From the NCBI RefSeq assembly GCF_037996645.1, contig NZ_JBBMXV010000006.1:186001-250000 (forward strand): a DNA stretch of 64,000 nucleotides, given 5' to 3'. The notes under the pieces were generated by a model, which was not told the DNA's origin, did not search any database, and was given only the letters and a program-made list of their open reading frames with translations. Within the stretch, counting starts at the first letter, position 1, and the number at the start of each line of letters is the position of its first letter. The translations under genes were made by a program, and so were the position numbers. This DNA comes from Halalkalicoccus tibetensis (GTDB lineage Archaea > Halobacteriota > Halobacteria > Halobacteriales > Halalkalicoccaceae). Below, piece after piece: positions 36,383 to 46,177 of the stretch.

Positions 36383-37912
36383 GAGTCGGGAAAGGTACCC
36401 AGTAGGTCGAAACAAAGGATACCCCCAGGGGCTGGTGCACAGGCGAGCCAACAGATCCTCAGAAAAAGTAGATGAACCACTGAATAGCACTCACCGGAGT
36501 CCATCTCGAGACAGCAAAACTGGGAGTCAGACTAAACTCAGACAAGGGGGAGTCCTCAGGTCGAGAGCACCTGAACAAGAGCAGGTCCCCATAACAGTGA
36601 ACTAGATAATGAAAGAGAAAGCCTACTCGATCCGAGAGAAATCAAATAGCTCTGAGAAGGCGGTTAGATAGGACCAATCCAGTACTAAGGAAGCAAGAGG
36701 CGATACAGCAGCAATGGGGAGTCGATTAGTGCGAAGCAAAGGGATCTTTATCTCGATAGAGGCGTGTCTCAGAAATTATCGGGATAGGGAGTTGTTCATC
36801 GGAAGTGCTGTGTCAAACAGAACAGGAGCAAGCTTAGTCCAGTACTCCGGATAGTCGATAGTCTCACTGGTACAGAAGACTCTCTATAAGACGATGGGGA
36901 GGAACCACGAGTTTCACACTGCTTGGTAGGTGAGCGAGCACCGGCAGGGGTCCAGGAAGAACGATGCAGTGTGGGGGTCCCCACGAGCGAAGACAGAAGA
37001 ACAGGAGATACCTCGACACAAGAGCTCTAAGTCGGTTGCAGCATGGCCTGGGTATCCATCCGTCTTAGAAGTGGGGTACCTCATCAGCGAAATAGGTACA
37101 AGCAGTCACCGGCAGCCAACAGCATCAGTGACACTAAGCACACTAACAGCCGAATCGACGACTCCGCAGCCAGCTAAGCTGCTCGCAAGAAAGGTTGTGC
37201 CAAGGACCCGTCGCCTCGATAGTACCAGCACAGCGAAGAGCGGCACCAGTAGCAGCAGTGACACCGTCACAGAACAGCTGTCCAACTCCCAAGAGGAATA
37301 GCACCATTGACAGCCAGACAGGTCGACAACAGCGCTATCACCGCCACAGCTCAGTAAAGTACCAGTCCGTCAGTGAAAACTGAACTATGACGTGGGACTC
37401 CCAGTCCCAGCAGGCGATAGCTCTCTGACTCCCCCAGCAAGAAGAGAGGGTAGAACAAGGAAGAGGAGAATGGAAACAGACAATCAGATGGCGCCGTATC
37501 TCTCCAGCAATCTCCGCGAGCACGACATCCGCTTTGCTCTACTAAATCGTTTGAGCCATCATCTTGCTGTGGCTAGTTGATTATCGTGCTTGTCACCCGT
37601 TCTCTAGTCTGCACTCACTGGATCAACAATAGCAGAACTGCCTACGAAAGAAGTGAACCTCAAGGGAGCACACTAGGGGACCCCAGTCTTCGATAGCAGT
37701 GGTGGACCCCCTCCTATCGAAGGAAGGACTCTTCGAGACATATTTCACCACAGGACTGCCGTACCAGCGCCCAGAACGGGTGGAACCTCAGCGACTATTT
37801 GCAGATAGACAAATAGGTGTGAAATACAGCCGGTCACTATCTGATCGTTGGATCGAAATGTCTTCTCCAAACCCTCACGAAGACTTATCGACACTACCGT
37901 CACATTGGCCGT
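36383..37912. other. 1.5-kb gene-free stretch beside the conjugation operon
   Basis: No credible gene in any frame over about 1.5 kb; all frames are short and composition-biased. The plus strand is purine-rich from about 36400 to 37050. Small dyads are present, for example GTGGGG-GT-CCCCAC (36971-36984) and GGGGACCCC (about 37677-37685). A transfer origin, regulatory RNA or simple decay are all possible; nothing is diagnostic. Confidence 0.45.
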
Positions 37913-38695
37913 TTACAAATTTTGCCCGCCGGAGACCGGAAGTACCTGCCCCGTTATGTATCCCGACTCCTCGGAGGCAAGGAAGCGAACAAGAGCTGCG
38001 ATATCCTCGGGCTGTGCAAAGCGGGAAAGCGGGATGTCATCACGGATATTCTCCTGGATATCCTCGGGGACATTGGCGAACATATCGGTCTCTGTGAAGC
38101 CCGGCGAGACGCAGTTCGCGGTTGAACCAGTTTGGGCCAGCTCCTTGGCAAGCGTCCTGGTAAGACCGTGGACACCGGCCTTCGCGGCGGCGTAGTTCGC
38201 TTGTCCGACGTTACCCTGCTCCCCGATCAGGCTGGAGATGTTAATAATACGGCCTTCATTGGCGTCCTTGATATCGTCGTAGAACGCCTTCGTCGCGTTG
38301 AAGACGCCCGTCAGGTTGATATCGACGACGGATTCCCACTCTTCCGGGGTCATCCTCTCGAACGAGTGATCCATCGTGATACCGGCGTTGTTCACTAGCA
38401 CGTCGACTGCACCGAACTCGTCGTGGACGTGATCGGCCATCGTCTGCATGGCCTCAAAGTCCGCAACGTCAGCCTGCACCGTGATGGCGTCGCCACCGTC
38501 CTGCTCAATGCGGCTGGCGACGTCTGTGGCTTCGCCTTCCGAGGAGCGATAGTTGACTGCGATATTCTCGCCGCGGGTCCCCAATTCTTCTGCGATACTG
38601 CGACCGATTCCGCGCGAGCCGCCGGTCACAACGACTGTCTTTCCTTCGAGGTCGGTGTCTGGCTGCTCGCCGACGTATTGCGTAGCTAATGACAT
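37913..38695 (-). CDS. SDR-family acetoacetyl-CoA/3-oxoacyl reductase
   Basis: A 260-residue classical short-chain dehydrogenase. The Rossmann motif is TGGSRGIG, the NNAG motif is NNAGIT, and the catalytic YxxxK is YAAAK (with ISSLIG supplying the serine). It closely resembles haloarchaeal PhaB/FabG reductases that make (R)-3-hydroxyacyl-CoA for polyhydroxyalkanoate, including the EQGNVGQANY segment. The ATG at 38695 is chosen; the 28 upstream residues in frame lack homology. No phaC or phaE is nearby. Confidence 0.85.
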   Translation of the reverse strand: MSLATQYVGEQPDTDLEGKTVVVTGGSRGIGRSIAEELGTRGENIAVNYRSSEGEATDVASRIEQDGGDAITVQADVADFEAMQTMADHVHDEFGAVDVLVNNAGITMDHSFERMTPEEWESVVDINLTGVFNATKAFYDDIKDANEGRIINISSLIGEQGNVGQANYAAAKAGVHGLTRTLAKELAQTGSTANCVSPGFTETDMFANVPEDIQENIRDDIPLSRFAQPEDIAALVRFLASEESGYITGQVLPVSGGQNL

Positions 38696-38907
38696 TGTCT
38701 TGGTATTTTGTTCGACTGCAGAGGGGAAATAAGTGGTGAGACAATAGATGACGGAGACCAACCGGGGAGAAGTCCTCATGGTGAATACGCGCTCTTTCTT
38801 CAGTACGCCGTTTCTGTCGGCAAGAGGGTCTTCTGTTCAGAGGTATTGACAGTCATTCATTTCCTCTCTCACCCGGTGCGATCCAGACTAACGACATACT
38901 AATCTTT

Positions 38908-39432
38908 GTTACTCCTCGGCAGTTGTTCGCGGCGATCCTGAAGTACCTCCGACGCGAGCTCGAAGATCCCGATAACGCCGAGCTTGTGGACTTCTTCTTA
39001 CGGAACACCCCTCAGAAAATGCACGAGCATCTGACGAGAGACGGTCACGAAGACCTCACGGCCGCCGCTAGCGCGATCAACCCCGAAACGGAACGGCAGG
39101 CTGGCTCCGTGTTCGCGACGGCCCAGCAGCAGATTACAGACCTCTTTGTGGGAGATTTCGCCGAATCGGGCGACTTCTCGATCCGAGAGTAGATGGACGA
39201 CCCAGACGGACGGGTCTTGGTACTCGACTATCCGACGCGGCAGTCTGGCACGATCGTGCCCGTGTTCCGCTACCTGATCGATCAGGCGATCATGCACGGG
39301 ATGGACGATCCCGGTCGGTCGGTGTACTATCTACTCGGCGAGATCGAGCACTTGGACGCGACAATCAAGCGTCTCGGCAAGCTGATCAACGTTGGCCGCG
39401 GCGTCAACTGTCAGTCGATCATTTCTCCCCAG
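38908..39432 (+). pseudogene. VirD4/TraG-like conjugation ATPase fragment
   Basis: An internal piece of a second, different coupling-type ATPase. The frame reads FAAILKYLRRELEDPDNAEL to FSIRE, then a TAG at 39190 where relatives have a tyrosine, then continues in the same frame with DPDGRVLVLDYPTRQSGTI and the Walker-B-like region LLGEIEHLDATIKRLG (the usual D is G). It stops matching at about 39432, where NorB-related sequence begins. N-terminus with Walker A and the C-terminus are missing, so it is inactive. Confidence 0.72.
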
Positions 39433-39472
39433 GTATGTTGGATTTCAATCTTGCAATGGCTGGGAGCGTCCG

Positions 39473-40200
39473 CTACGCGACCGCCTGACGCTTTCTATCG
39501 CCTCGAGCTGCGTAGACGTGCTTGACCGCGCCGACAGTAAATGCAAGTGCACCGAGGATCATCGGCGTGTCGCCGAGCGTGCGCGCCCAGAGCAATGCCT
39601 GTATCCGCGGGCGCTCGTAGAACTCGAGACTCCGGGCGACAGCGTATCCTTCCGAGTAGGACACCTTGAGCTGGGCGAAGCCGACGGGAAGCAACGAGGC
39701 GAAAGTCATGATCGCCAGTCCGATGTTCGTCAGCCAAAACGCCCCGCGGAACCACGCTGGATCCCACGCGTCCTCGGGCGTGACCACCCGCAAGATGTAC
39801 GTCCCCAACCCGAGTGCGAGCAGTCCGAACGCGCCGAACATCGACGCGTGAGCATGAGCCACGGTCAGGTAGGTGCCGTGTTCGTAGTAGTTGATCACCG
39901 GGAGATTGATGAAGAAACCGAGTACCCCACCACCGACGAAGTTCCAGACGCTACTTGCGATAATGAAGAGGAAGGGAATCGTATACGGGAAGTCCTCACC
40001 CTGTGCGCGAAGCGAGCGGTACTCCCCGAGACTCCGATACAGGACGAACACCAGCGGGACGAACTCCAGCGTCGAGAACGTCGTCCCGAGGGGCACCCAT
40101 ACGTCGGGCAGACCGACCCACCAGTAATGATGCGAGACGCCGACAATGCCTGCACCCATGATCGTGAACACCTCGAAGAGGATCGCCTTCTCGCCCTGTA
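39473..40200 (-). pseudogene. Nitric oxide reductase (NorB/qNor) C-terminal fragment
   Basis: About 240 residues matching the C-terminal helices of the NO reductase large subunit: MGAGIVGVSHHYWWVGLP with the paired histidines, FSTLEFVPLVFVLYRSL, WNFVGGGVLGFFINLP and TVAHAHASMFGAFGLLALG. The start is only EKAILFEVF with a stop further upstream, so the N-terminal two thirds, including several haem ligands, are missing. Fragment, not functional as a reductase. Confidence 0.82.
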
Positions 40201-40279
40201 TTTGCTTTAGAGAAGTGTGCTACTTAGTCAGACGAATGCATGATTTTACGTGAAAATCAGGCGCTCAAAACAGGCAGCG

Positions 40280-40420
40280 ACTTGGCTCACCTCTGAACAA
40301 ATCCGCGATACTTGCCTCTCCGATACCTTTCCAATATACCTTCAAGAGCACAACGGGACGATCATCGCGCTACTGGCAGATACTGGGCTTCGGGCGATCA
40401 AACTCGTGGTGCTTGACTGA
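40280..40420 (+). pseudogene. Tyrosine recombinase (integrase) fragment
   Basis: A frame without start reads WLTSEQIRDTCLSDTFPIYL then ALLADTGLRAIKLVVLD and ends at TGA (40418). This is the N-terminal edge of a haloarchaeal XerC/D-like catalytic domain around the first arginine (normally DTGLRVxELxxL). The rest is missing. Confidence 0.55.
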
Positions 40421-40489
40421 AGCACTACGATCATGCAACGAAGGAGGAAAAGATGGAATGATGAGAAGATTATCTTGTAGATATATGAC

Positions 40490-41077
40490 TTATTGCCAGT
40501 TGCTCGTGCACCGTTCTCGAAGGCGGAGGATAATAGGATCTTGCCCATTTTCTTCAATAGTAATACATTCCTTTCTAATTAACTCATCAATAGCGTCTGT
40601 GGTTTTCTGTTCATTCAAGTGTATACGTGCCCGAATATTGTCTGTCTTTTCAACTGATTTTGTTATTAACTCTCTTTTTGGGATTTCCCATAGATCGTGG
40701 TTTTCATACGCGACCCAATAAACAAACCCGGCCTCGTCGGAGAGGGTTACTTTGGCTTTCTCTGCTACCGTTGAACATAGAAGACCAAGAGTGGTACCCA
40801 TAATAATCTCTGGAGACTCAGATTGAAGGATAGAGGACTCAGCCAGTAAATTAAATGCATCTGAGATGTCGAGTTCAATATTTATGTTCCTTGGTTTTCG
40901 AGAAGAAGATCTCGACGGCTTCGTCATAACATGCTCAATAGGCGTGGATTTATTTACATTAATGGCGTTGTCTACTATTCTTTCTATATCTAACCTGAGA
41001 TCTGATTCACTAATTTCTGTTTTATCTACAATTTCATCCGTAATGTGTTGGATGATGAGTTCTTTTTCGCGCTCCAT
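40490..41077 (-). CDS. Hypothetical protein, A+T-rich
   Basis: A 195-residue protein of unknown family. It is mainly alpha-helical, with charged N- and C-termini and a central hydrophobic segment (AFNLLAESSILQSESPEIIM, LGLLCSTVAEKAKVTL). The codon use is A+T-rich and the protein less acidic than its neighbours, which suggests an acquired gene. It sits between the integrase fragment and the tRNA-like fragment, so it may be island cargo. Confidence 0.55.
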   Translation of the reverse strand: MEREKELIIQHITDEIVDKTEISESDLRLDIERIVDNAINVNKSTPIEHVMTKPSRSSSRKPRNINIELDISDAFNLLAESSILQSESPEIIMGTTLGLLCSTVAEKAKVTLSDEAGFVYWVAYENHDLWEIPKRELITKSVEKTDNIRARIHLNEQKTTDAIDELIRKECITIEENGQDPIILRLRERCTSNWQ

Positions 41078-41913
41078 CGTTTGGGAGATTGTTTTCTGAA
41101 TATTTAATAGTTAGGTAGGTGCCAATATCAATTCACACGGAATTCGCTCAGTAGTCCACCTACGACGAAAACGCCATCTGATAGTTCGCGGAATTTAACC
41201 AATTACGCAGCTTGATCAGTCCAGGGACGTAAGAGAGCGTATACAGCCTCGTTCATGGGCACATTGACATCGTTCGCGTGTTGGACGACCGAATCGTGGG
41301 CGCGTCAAGTTCCAGTCGGTTGTCGTGCGTCGGTTCGTAGTAAAGTAACGGATACAGCCTCGGATCGAGATCGCGCGAAGTCAAGTATTTCGCGTGGACT
41401 CTCGCCAGATCGCTGCCGGTCGAAACAGTCAATATGGTGTTGCAACTCAGATTGTAGCCGCTCGGAGAAGAGGGTCTGGCACCACTTTATTGACGACCGT
41501 CGTGCCCCATTCGGCCGCTTGTTCACAAATGCTGTACCTTTTATCGATTTCCTTACATATACTTTTCATTATTTTTATTACGGCGTATGCTGCAACTGCT
41601 TCTACTCCGCCCGATACTGCCGCCGAACCGAGTTCAGACAAAAACCCTCCAAGCTGTTCTCCGAGCAGTCGGTCATGCCCTTGGGAGGAATCGAACCTCC
41701 GGTTTTTCCGAGATCGGATCGTTGGTTATATATACTTATATCCAGAAGCATATAAGTGTTTGGGTATGCCCCCGTCAGCGATGATGTACTCTTCATAGAA
41801 TACCCTCGTCGCGATCTATGAACAAATCATAATTCGCCTGTCGTGGAATGCTTATGGACGGGTAACGTTTTCCCGAGTTGTTCACTCACGAGTATCCGTC
41901 AGACAGCAACTTC
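41078..41913. other. Gene-poor stretch with tRNA-like fragment
   Basis: About 830 bases with no convincing gene. A 64-codon frame at 41447-41641 (-) starting from TTG is Ala/Gly-rich and uncertain. A hairpin ACTTATAT/ATATAAGT lies at about 41733-41756. The tRNA-like piece is described separately. Confidence 0.4.
41676..41720 (-). tRNA. tRNA-like 3' end (possible attachment-site fragment)
   Basis: On the minus strand GGAGG-TTCGATT-CCTCC forms a perfect T-arm with the invariant TTCGA loop, followed by CAAGGGC and A as in an acceptor 3' side with discriminator. No matching 5' half (GCCCTTG start, D-arm, anticodon arm) is found upstream, so this is only the 3' portion. Such fragments are typical att sites left by integrases that target tRNA genes. 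Confidence 0.4.
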
Positions 41914-43173
41914 CTACGAGGTCTTCGCGACATCACCTCGATCAGCGCTCATGTCGCCATCGGCTAGGAGATCCGGGTTGACGTCGAAGTCGAAGATTTC
42001 CTCGGGGACCGAGACCGTGACGCAGGTGTTCGGCAGGTCGACGATTCCGGCGATCCGACTCTCAACAGGGGCCGTACTGAGGAGCATATATCCCTGTTCC
42101 CGGCTGTACCCGAAGTTCGTCATGTAGTCGATGGCGTCGAGACATGCGCGGCGCATCCCAATGTTGGCATTCTTGTAGTGTTGCGTGCCGTCCTCGTCGA
42201 CGGAGTACCCCTCGAAAACGATGTAGTTGGAGAAGTCTGGATCCATGTATCCCGGCTTAAACATGGCGTAATCCGTCCCCATCTTCTCCATCCCGTTTTT
42301 GATGACATTGACTCGCAGGTCGATCCAACCAGGGAACTCGATCGCCCCACAGAACGTGATCTCACCGTCACCCTGCGAGAAGTGCAGGTCGCCCGTGATG
42401 AAGTTCGCCCCTTCGACGAATACCGGGAGGTAGACACGTGAGCCGCGGCTGAGGTTCTTAATGTCGCAGTTTCCGGCGTTCTCTCGTGGTGGGATCGTCC
42501 GTGCGGCTTCCTTTGCGGCCTCCTCGACTTGGTCTTCGTCCATGTCGCCGAGAAGGACGTCGTTTGGTTCTGGCGGAAGAGCAAGCGGCGGCTCTTCCTC
42601 ATCCGTTTCATGGTTAACCGCGGTCTCGTGGTCGGTACCACGCTCGATGAGCGCACGTTCGCGTTCGTTCCATTCCTCGAGCAACTCGTGTGACGGTGCG
42701 GTGCCGAGAATCCCCGGGTGTGCACAGCCGGGAAAGCTGACATCCTCGATATGGCGCGTACTAGCCATTACGCCGTCCAGTTCCCAGATACTCTTGCGAG
42801 CTTCCGGAAAGTGCTCGGTCAGGAACCCGCCGCCGTTTTCCTGATCGAAAATGGCGTTGAACCCCCACTCGCGGTCGGGGAACGCACCGAGATCCAGGAT
42901 ATCCACCACGAGCATGTCGCCCGGCTCGGCCCCCTCGACTGCGAACGGGCCACTCAGATGGTGGTTCGGATCCAATTCTATATCTCGGATGTCGTTCGCG
43001 CTGTCGTCGTTGTTGACTTGCCCACCGGTCCAGTCGAGGCACTCGATTCGGACTTTCTCACCGGGAGTGATCGTATCGACTGGCGGAACGTCCGGGTGCC
43101 ACCGATTGACGATCGGACTCGGTTGTTCGTCCGGTGGTGAATCGGGGTCTACCTCGAAGATTGTCTCTGGCAT
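41914..43173 (-). CDS. Formamidase/acetamidase (FmdA/AmdA family)
   Basis: A 419-residue enzyme of the acetamidase/formamidase family, which hydrolyses formamide or short amides to the acid and ammonia in the cytoplasm. The characteristic start (VNRWHPDVPP), GEKVRIECLDWTGGQ, VDILDLGAFP, the CAHPGILGTAPS segment, GNCDIKNLSRGSRVYLPV and FSQGDGEITFCGAIE are all present. The length is normal. It is divergent from an AmiS/UreI-like channel at 43402, forming an uptake-and-hydrolysis pair. A second copy lies at 53725. Confidence 0.93.
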   Translation of the reverse strand: MPETIFEVDPDSPPDEQPSPIVNRWHPDVPPVDTITPGEKVRIECLDWTGGQVNNDDSANDIRDIELDPNHHLSGPFAVEGAEPGDMLVVDILDLGAFPDREWGFNAIFDQENGGGFLTEHFPEARKSIWELDGVMASTRHIEDVSFPGCAHPGILGTAPSHELLEEWNERERALIERGTDHETAVNHETDEEEPPLALPPEPNDVLLGDMDEDQVEEAAKEAARTIPPRENAGNCDIKNLSRGSRVYLPVFVEGANFITGDLHFSQGDGEITFCGAIEFPGWIDLRVNVIKNGMEKMGTDYAMFKPGYMDPDFSNYIVFEGYSVDEDGTQHYKNANIGMRRACLDAIDYMTNFGYSREQGYMLLSTAPVESRIAGIVDLPNTCVTVSVPEEIFDFDVNPDLLADGDMSADRGDVAKTS

Positions 43174-43401
43174 GGTACACGTTGACTGTATCCACGATAT
43201 TACTTATACCTTAGGATGCGGCCGTTCTTTTCGACGCTCCATCAGTTTTGCTTACCATCCTATGTGTTGTTAATCCCCGTCTCGTTAACAGGCTTAGTGA
43301 TGTTAAGAATTCGCGGCGCAGAGCAAAGCATAAGTGGTGATAAATAATGTTATTGATTGGCATGCAACAGTCAACAGCTGCGAGACGGTGGAGTGGTCAC
43401 A

Positions 43402-43920
43402 ATGGTCTATAGCGTCTTAGGAATGGGACTCCTCTTTGTGGGCGGGGTCCTCTTTGTCAACGGACTCTGGTTGCTTGGACGAGGAACAGACGAAGACGTC
43501 ACGGTATTCAATTTCTTAACGGGGCTGATCACCTTCTTGATCGTGATTTGGTGGGGCTTTGGAGAGGGGTCTGCCGGAACTCCGTTCGACGCTGCTGGAA
43601 CGATGCTCTTCTCGTTTACCTATCTCTGGATCAGTGCAAACACGTACCGCGGAGTCAGTGACCAACGATCGTTCGGGTGGTACTGTGCATTCGTCGCAGT
43701 CACCGCGGTTCCCACAGGGTATCTGGTCTTCCTTGGTGGCGACCTCGGACTCGCTCTCCTCTGGTGGATCTGGGCGGTACTCTGGGGGGCGTTCTTCGTC
43801 CTACTCGGATTACAGCGCGAAGAATTCACCGACCCAATCGGCTGGTTCACGGCGGCAGTCGGAGTCGTTACCGCAGTCGCCGGATACCTGATGGCGGCTG
43901 GATACTGGCCGTGGGCGTAG
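43402..43920 (+). CDS. AmiS/UreI-family amide or urea channel
   Basis: A 172-residue protein with about six membrane helices, matching AmiS/UreI transporters of short amides and urea. Typical features are GLLFVGGVLFVNGLWLLGRG at the start, FTYLWISANTYRGVSDQRSFGWYCAFVA in the middle and DPIGWFTAAVGVVTAVAGYLM at the end. ATG at 43402 is chosen over the GTG-extended start at 43357. Divergent from formamidase across 228 bases. Probably brings formamide or acetamide into the cell. Confidence 0.85.
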   Translation: MVYSVLGMGLLFVGGVLFVNGLWLLGRGTDEDVTVFNFLTGLITFLIVIWWGFGEGSAGTPFDAAGTMLFSFTYLWISANTYRGVSDQRSFGWYCAFVAVTAVPTGYLVFLGGDLGLALLWWIWAVLWGAFFVLLGLQREEFTDPIGWFTAAVGVVTAVAGYLMAAGYWPWA

Positions 43921-44001
43921 CGTATCGATTGACCGACCTCATCAATCGACTCCTACCCCTGTCTCCAGGATACAGTACTTGTATCGAGAAAGGCAACCCA
44001 G

Positions 44002-45924
44002 TCAGACGAGACTCGTTCCCGCGTCAATCCGATCGTATGTCTCTGGTAGCTCTTCGGCGTCTTCGTGTAACAGCGCAAGGACGAAGTAGTCAGTATAGCG
44101 CTGGAGATAGTCGACAAGCGTTCCAATCCGTTCCGAGTCGATTGCCTCAAGCGAGTCGAGCAGAAGCAACGGGACGTGGTCATGTACCTCGTGAGTTAGA
44201 TAGCCGGCTAACGCAACGATGAGGCCGATGACTTCGCGTTCACTCTCGCTGAGGTGTGTCACCGAGTCCTCGTAGACAGTCCCATCGTCGTCCGTTCGGA
44301 CAATGTGGAGCTCGAAACGGGTCTCGTTGTCCGTGACCAACCGCTCGATCCAGACGCGTTCGACCTTTTCGTAGGCAAGTCGCTCGAGGACTTCCGCCAT
44401 GTGTGTGTTGAAACTCTCGATGACACTCCGTTCAAGGTCATCGACGCGTGATCGCAGCGACTCGATTCGATCAATAATCGTCTCGCGTCTTGCCTCAAGG
44501 TCGTCCGATTTGCTAACCTGATACTCGATCTCGCTGATCTCGGTTTTGGTTTCGCTGAGTTGTTGTTCGAGCTGCCCGCGCTCGTACTCCAGTTCACTCA
44601 GCCGTTCGTAAGCCGACAGATCGTCGTCGCTGATCGCATCGATCGGTTCGAGTTCCGACTGCAACTCGGCTATTTCATCCCTGTGACCCGCTGCGGTCGA
44701 TCGGAGCTCCTCAATCGATTCGGACCGCCGCGTTAGCTCCTCTTCGAGTTTTGCTTTCTGATCTAGAAGCTCGCGATGGTCGTCCACTTTCGACTGCAAT
44801 GACTCATACTGATTGCGTTGATTCGAAAGGGTTTCCCGGAGCGCTTTTCGCTCAGATCGCTTCGTCTCAAGGAGTTCTTCGATTTTCTCGAATTGGGTTG
44901 CGATCTCCTGGCGCTTGACGTCGTTTCCGCACGTCCAACACTCGAGACGCTGCCCCATCGGATCCAATTTGTCTGTCGGATCAACCGTTCTCGAGAGTTC
45001 GGAGACGACGGAGTCGTTCCCCTCGAGTACTCGTTCGTTTTGCGAAAGTATCGTCGAGAGCTCGTTGATCATCGTCGAGAGCTCCGATTCCCGAACCTGT
45101 AATCGATCGATCTCTTGCGTTAGCTCTGGGATCTGATCCTCTGGTACGTCCATCTCGGACAGAGATTGCCGAACCGATCGCAGCTCCGCTGCCAGCTCCT
45201 CTCGGATTGATCGTTGTGTTTCGATCTCAGATTCGGTTCGCTCGAGTTCGATCTGAGTCTCCTCGAGTTCTGTCAGTAGCGATTCAGCCTGGTCATCGTC
45301 CGTCGACGATCTGTCGATAGTGTCAAGTTCGTCCCGTGCCCGTTCAAGTGCGGTGTTCACGTCGTCGAGTTGCGCTTCAAGTTCGCTCTGTCGGTTCTCG
45401 AGACTCGGAAGCTGTTTTCGCTCACGTTCAATTTCGTTGAGACGTTCATCGATCTGGTTCCGCTTCGATCGAAATGTCGCGATCTGTTGCTCCAGCTCGT
45501 CGGTGTCGACTGGGGCAAGCAGATACTCCGAGAGGTTCTCGTTACCACGGACGGCTTGTCTGATCGGGTTGTCTTCGAGCAGACAGACGAAAAGGTCGAC
45601 GAGATCCGATCGGTCTGTGTACGGATTTCCCTCTGTTCGAACTCGCGTGCCGTCACGAATGTATTGCCGTCCGTACTTGTTCTCGCCAATGGTGAGGGTG
45701 ACACGTCCTTGCTTCGAGTTCCGTTTGAGAGTGCCCGCTGTTCCGCCTAGTCCGCCGGCGATTGCACGGATGAACGACGTTCGGTTCGTCGCGTTCCGTC
45801 CAGTCAGGATTGTCACGCCGGGTGTGAACGTTACCTCCGTCGAGTCGATGCCGCCCATCTGCTCTACGGTGACGTCAATCGAAGCCGATCGGCGGATAGA
45901 GGATTTCTCGTTGCTGGTTTCCAT
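44002..45924 (-). CDS. Archaea-specific SMC-related ATPase
   Basis: A 640-residue SMC/Rad50-like protein. The N-terminal nucleotide-binding part has GRNATNRTSF in the Walker A position, the divergent form characteristic of the haloarchaeal SMC-related (Sph-like) group. Two long coiled coils (about 130-300 and 330-490) flank a hook-like CWTCG (about residue 315), which recalls the Rad50 zinc hook. The C-terminal head has HLSESEREVIGLIVALAGYL as signature and LLLLDSLEAID as Walker B. It is divergent from rdfA, a frequent partner in haloarchaea, across 250 bases with A+T-rich promoters. Likely involved in chromosome or plasmid organisation or cell shape. Confidence 0.88.
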   Translation of the reverse strand: METSNEKSSIRRSASIDVTVEQMGGIDSTEVTFTPGVTILTGRNATNRTSFIRAIAGGLGGTAGTLKRNSKQGRVTLTIGENKYGRQYIRDGTRVRTEGNPYTDRSDLVDLFVCLLEDNPIRQAVRGNENLSEYLLAPVDTDELEQQIATFRSKRNQIDERLNEIERERKQLPSLENRQSELEAQLDDVNTALERARDELDTIDRSSTDDDQAESLLTELEETQIELERTESEIETQRSIREELAAELRSVRQSLSEMDVPEDQIPELTQEIDRLQVRESELSTMINELSTILSQNERVLEGNDSVVSELSRTVDPTDKLDPMGQRLECWTCGNDVKRQEIATQFEKIEELLETKRSERKALRETLSNQRNQYESLQSKVDDHRELLDQKAKLEEELTRRSESIEELRSTAAGHRDEIAELQSELEPIDAISDDDLSAYERLSELEYERGQLEQQLSETKTEISEIEYQVSKSDDLEARRETIIDRIESLRSRVDDLERSVIESFNTHMAEVLERLAYEKVERVWIERLVTDNETRFELHIVRTDDDGTVYEDSVTHLSESEREVIGLIVALAGYLTHEVHDHVPLLLLDSLEAIDSERIGTLVDYLQRYTDYFVLALLHEDAEELPETYDRIDAGTSLV

Positions 45925-46177
45925 TGAATATCCGCTCTACGAATTCGGCGGTTTTAAACCGATTGATATATTTCAATGATAGTATATATTGGGGCGCGAT
46001 TACTAGCGGCGGCGGTTGGCGGTCCCGACGACGTCAGCCTACTTCAACGTCGTTCGTCTCTGAGTCCGAGAGCCTTCCGGCGTACGAACTCGCTTTCTAG
46101 TCCCGCTGCAGTAAATCCCGTAACGAGCCGAGGCCAGAATCGGCGGCTTTCATCGCAAGGACCGGAACTGCTTTTCG

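Noticed and set aside
39392-40210. 272-codon frame on the plus strand
   Set aside because: Antisense to the NorB fragment, which has an unmistakable membrane-helix pattern.
41447-41641. 64-codon Ala/Gly-rich frame, minus strand
   Set aside because: Only a TTG start, within a decayed stretch; not enough to call a gene.
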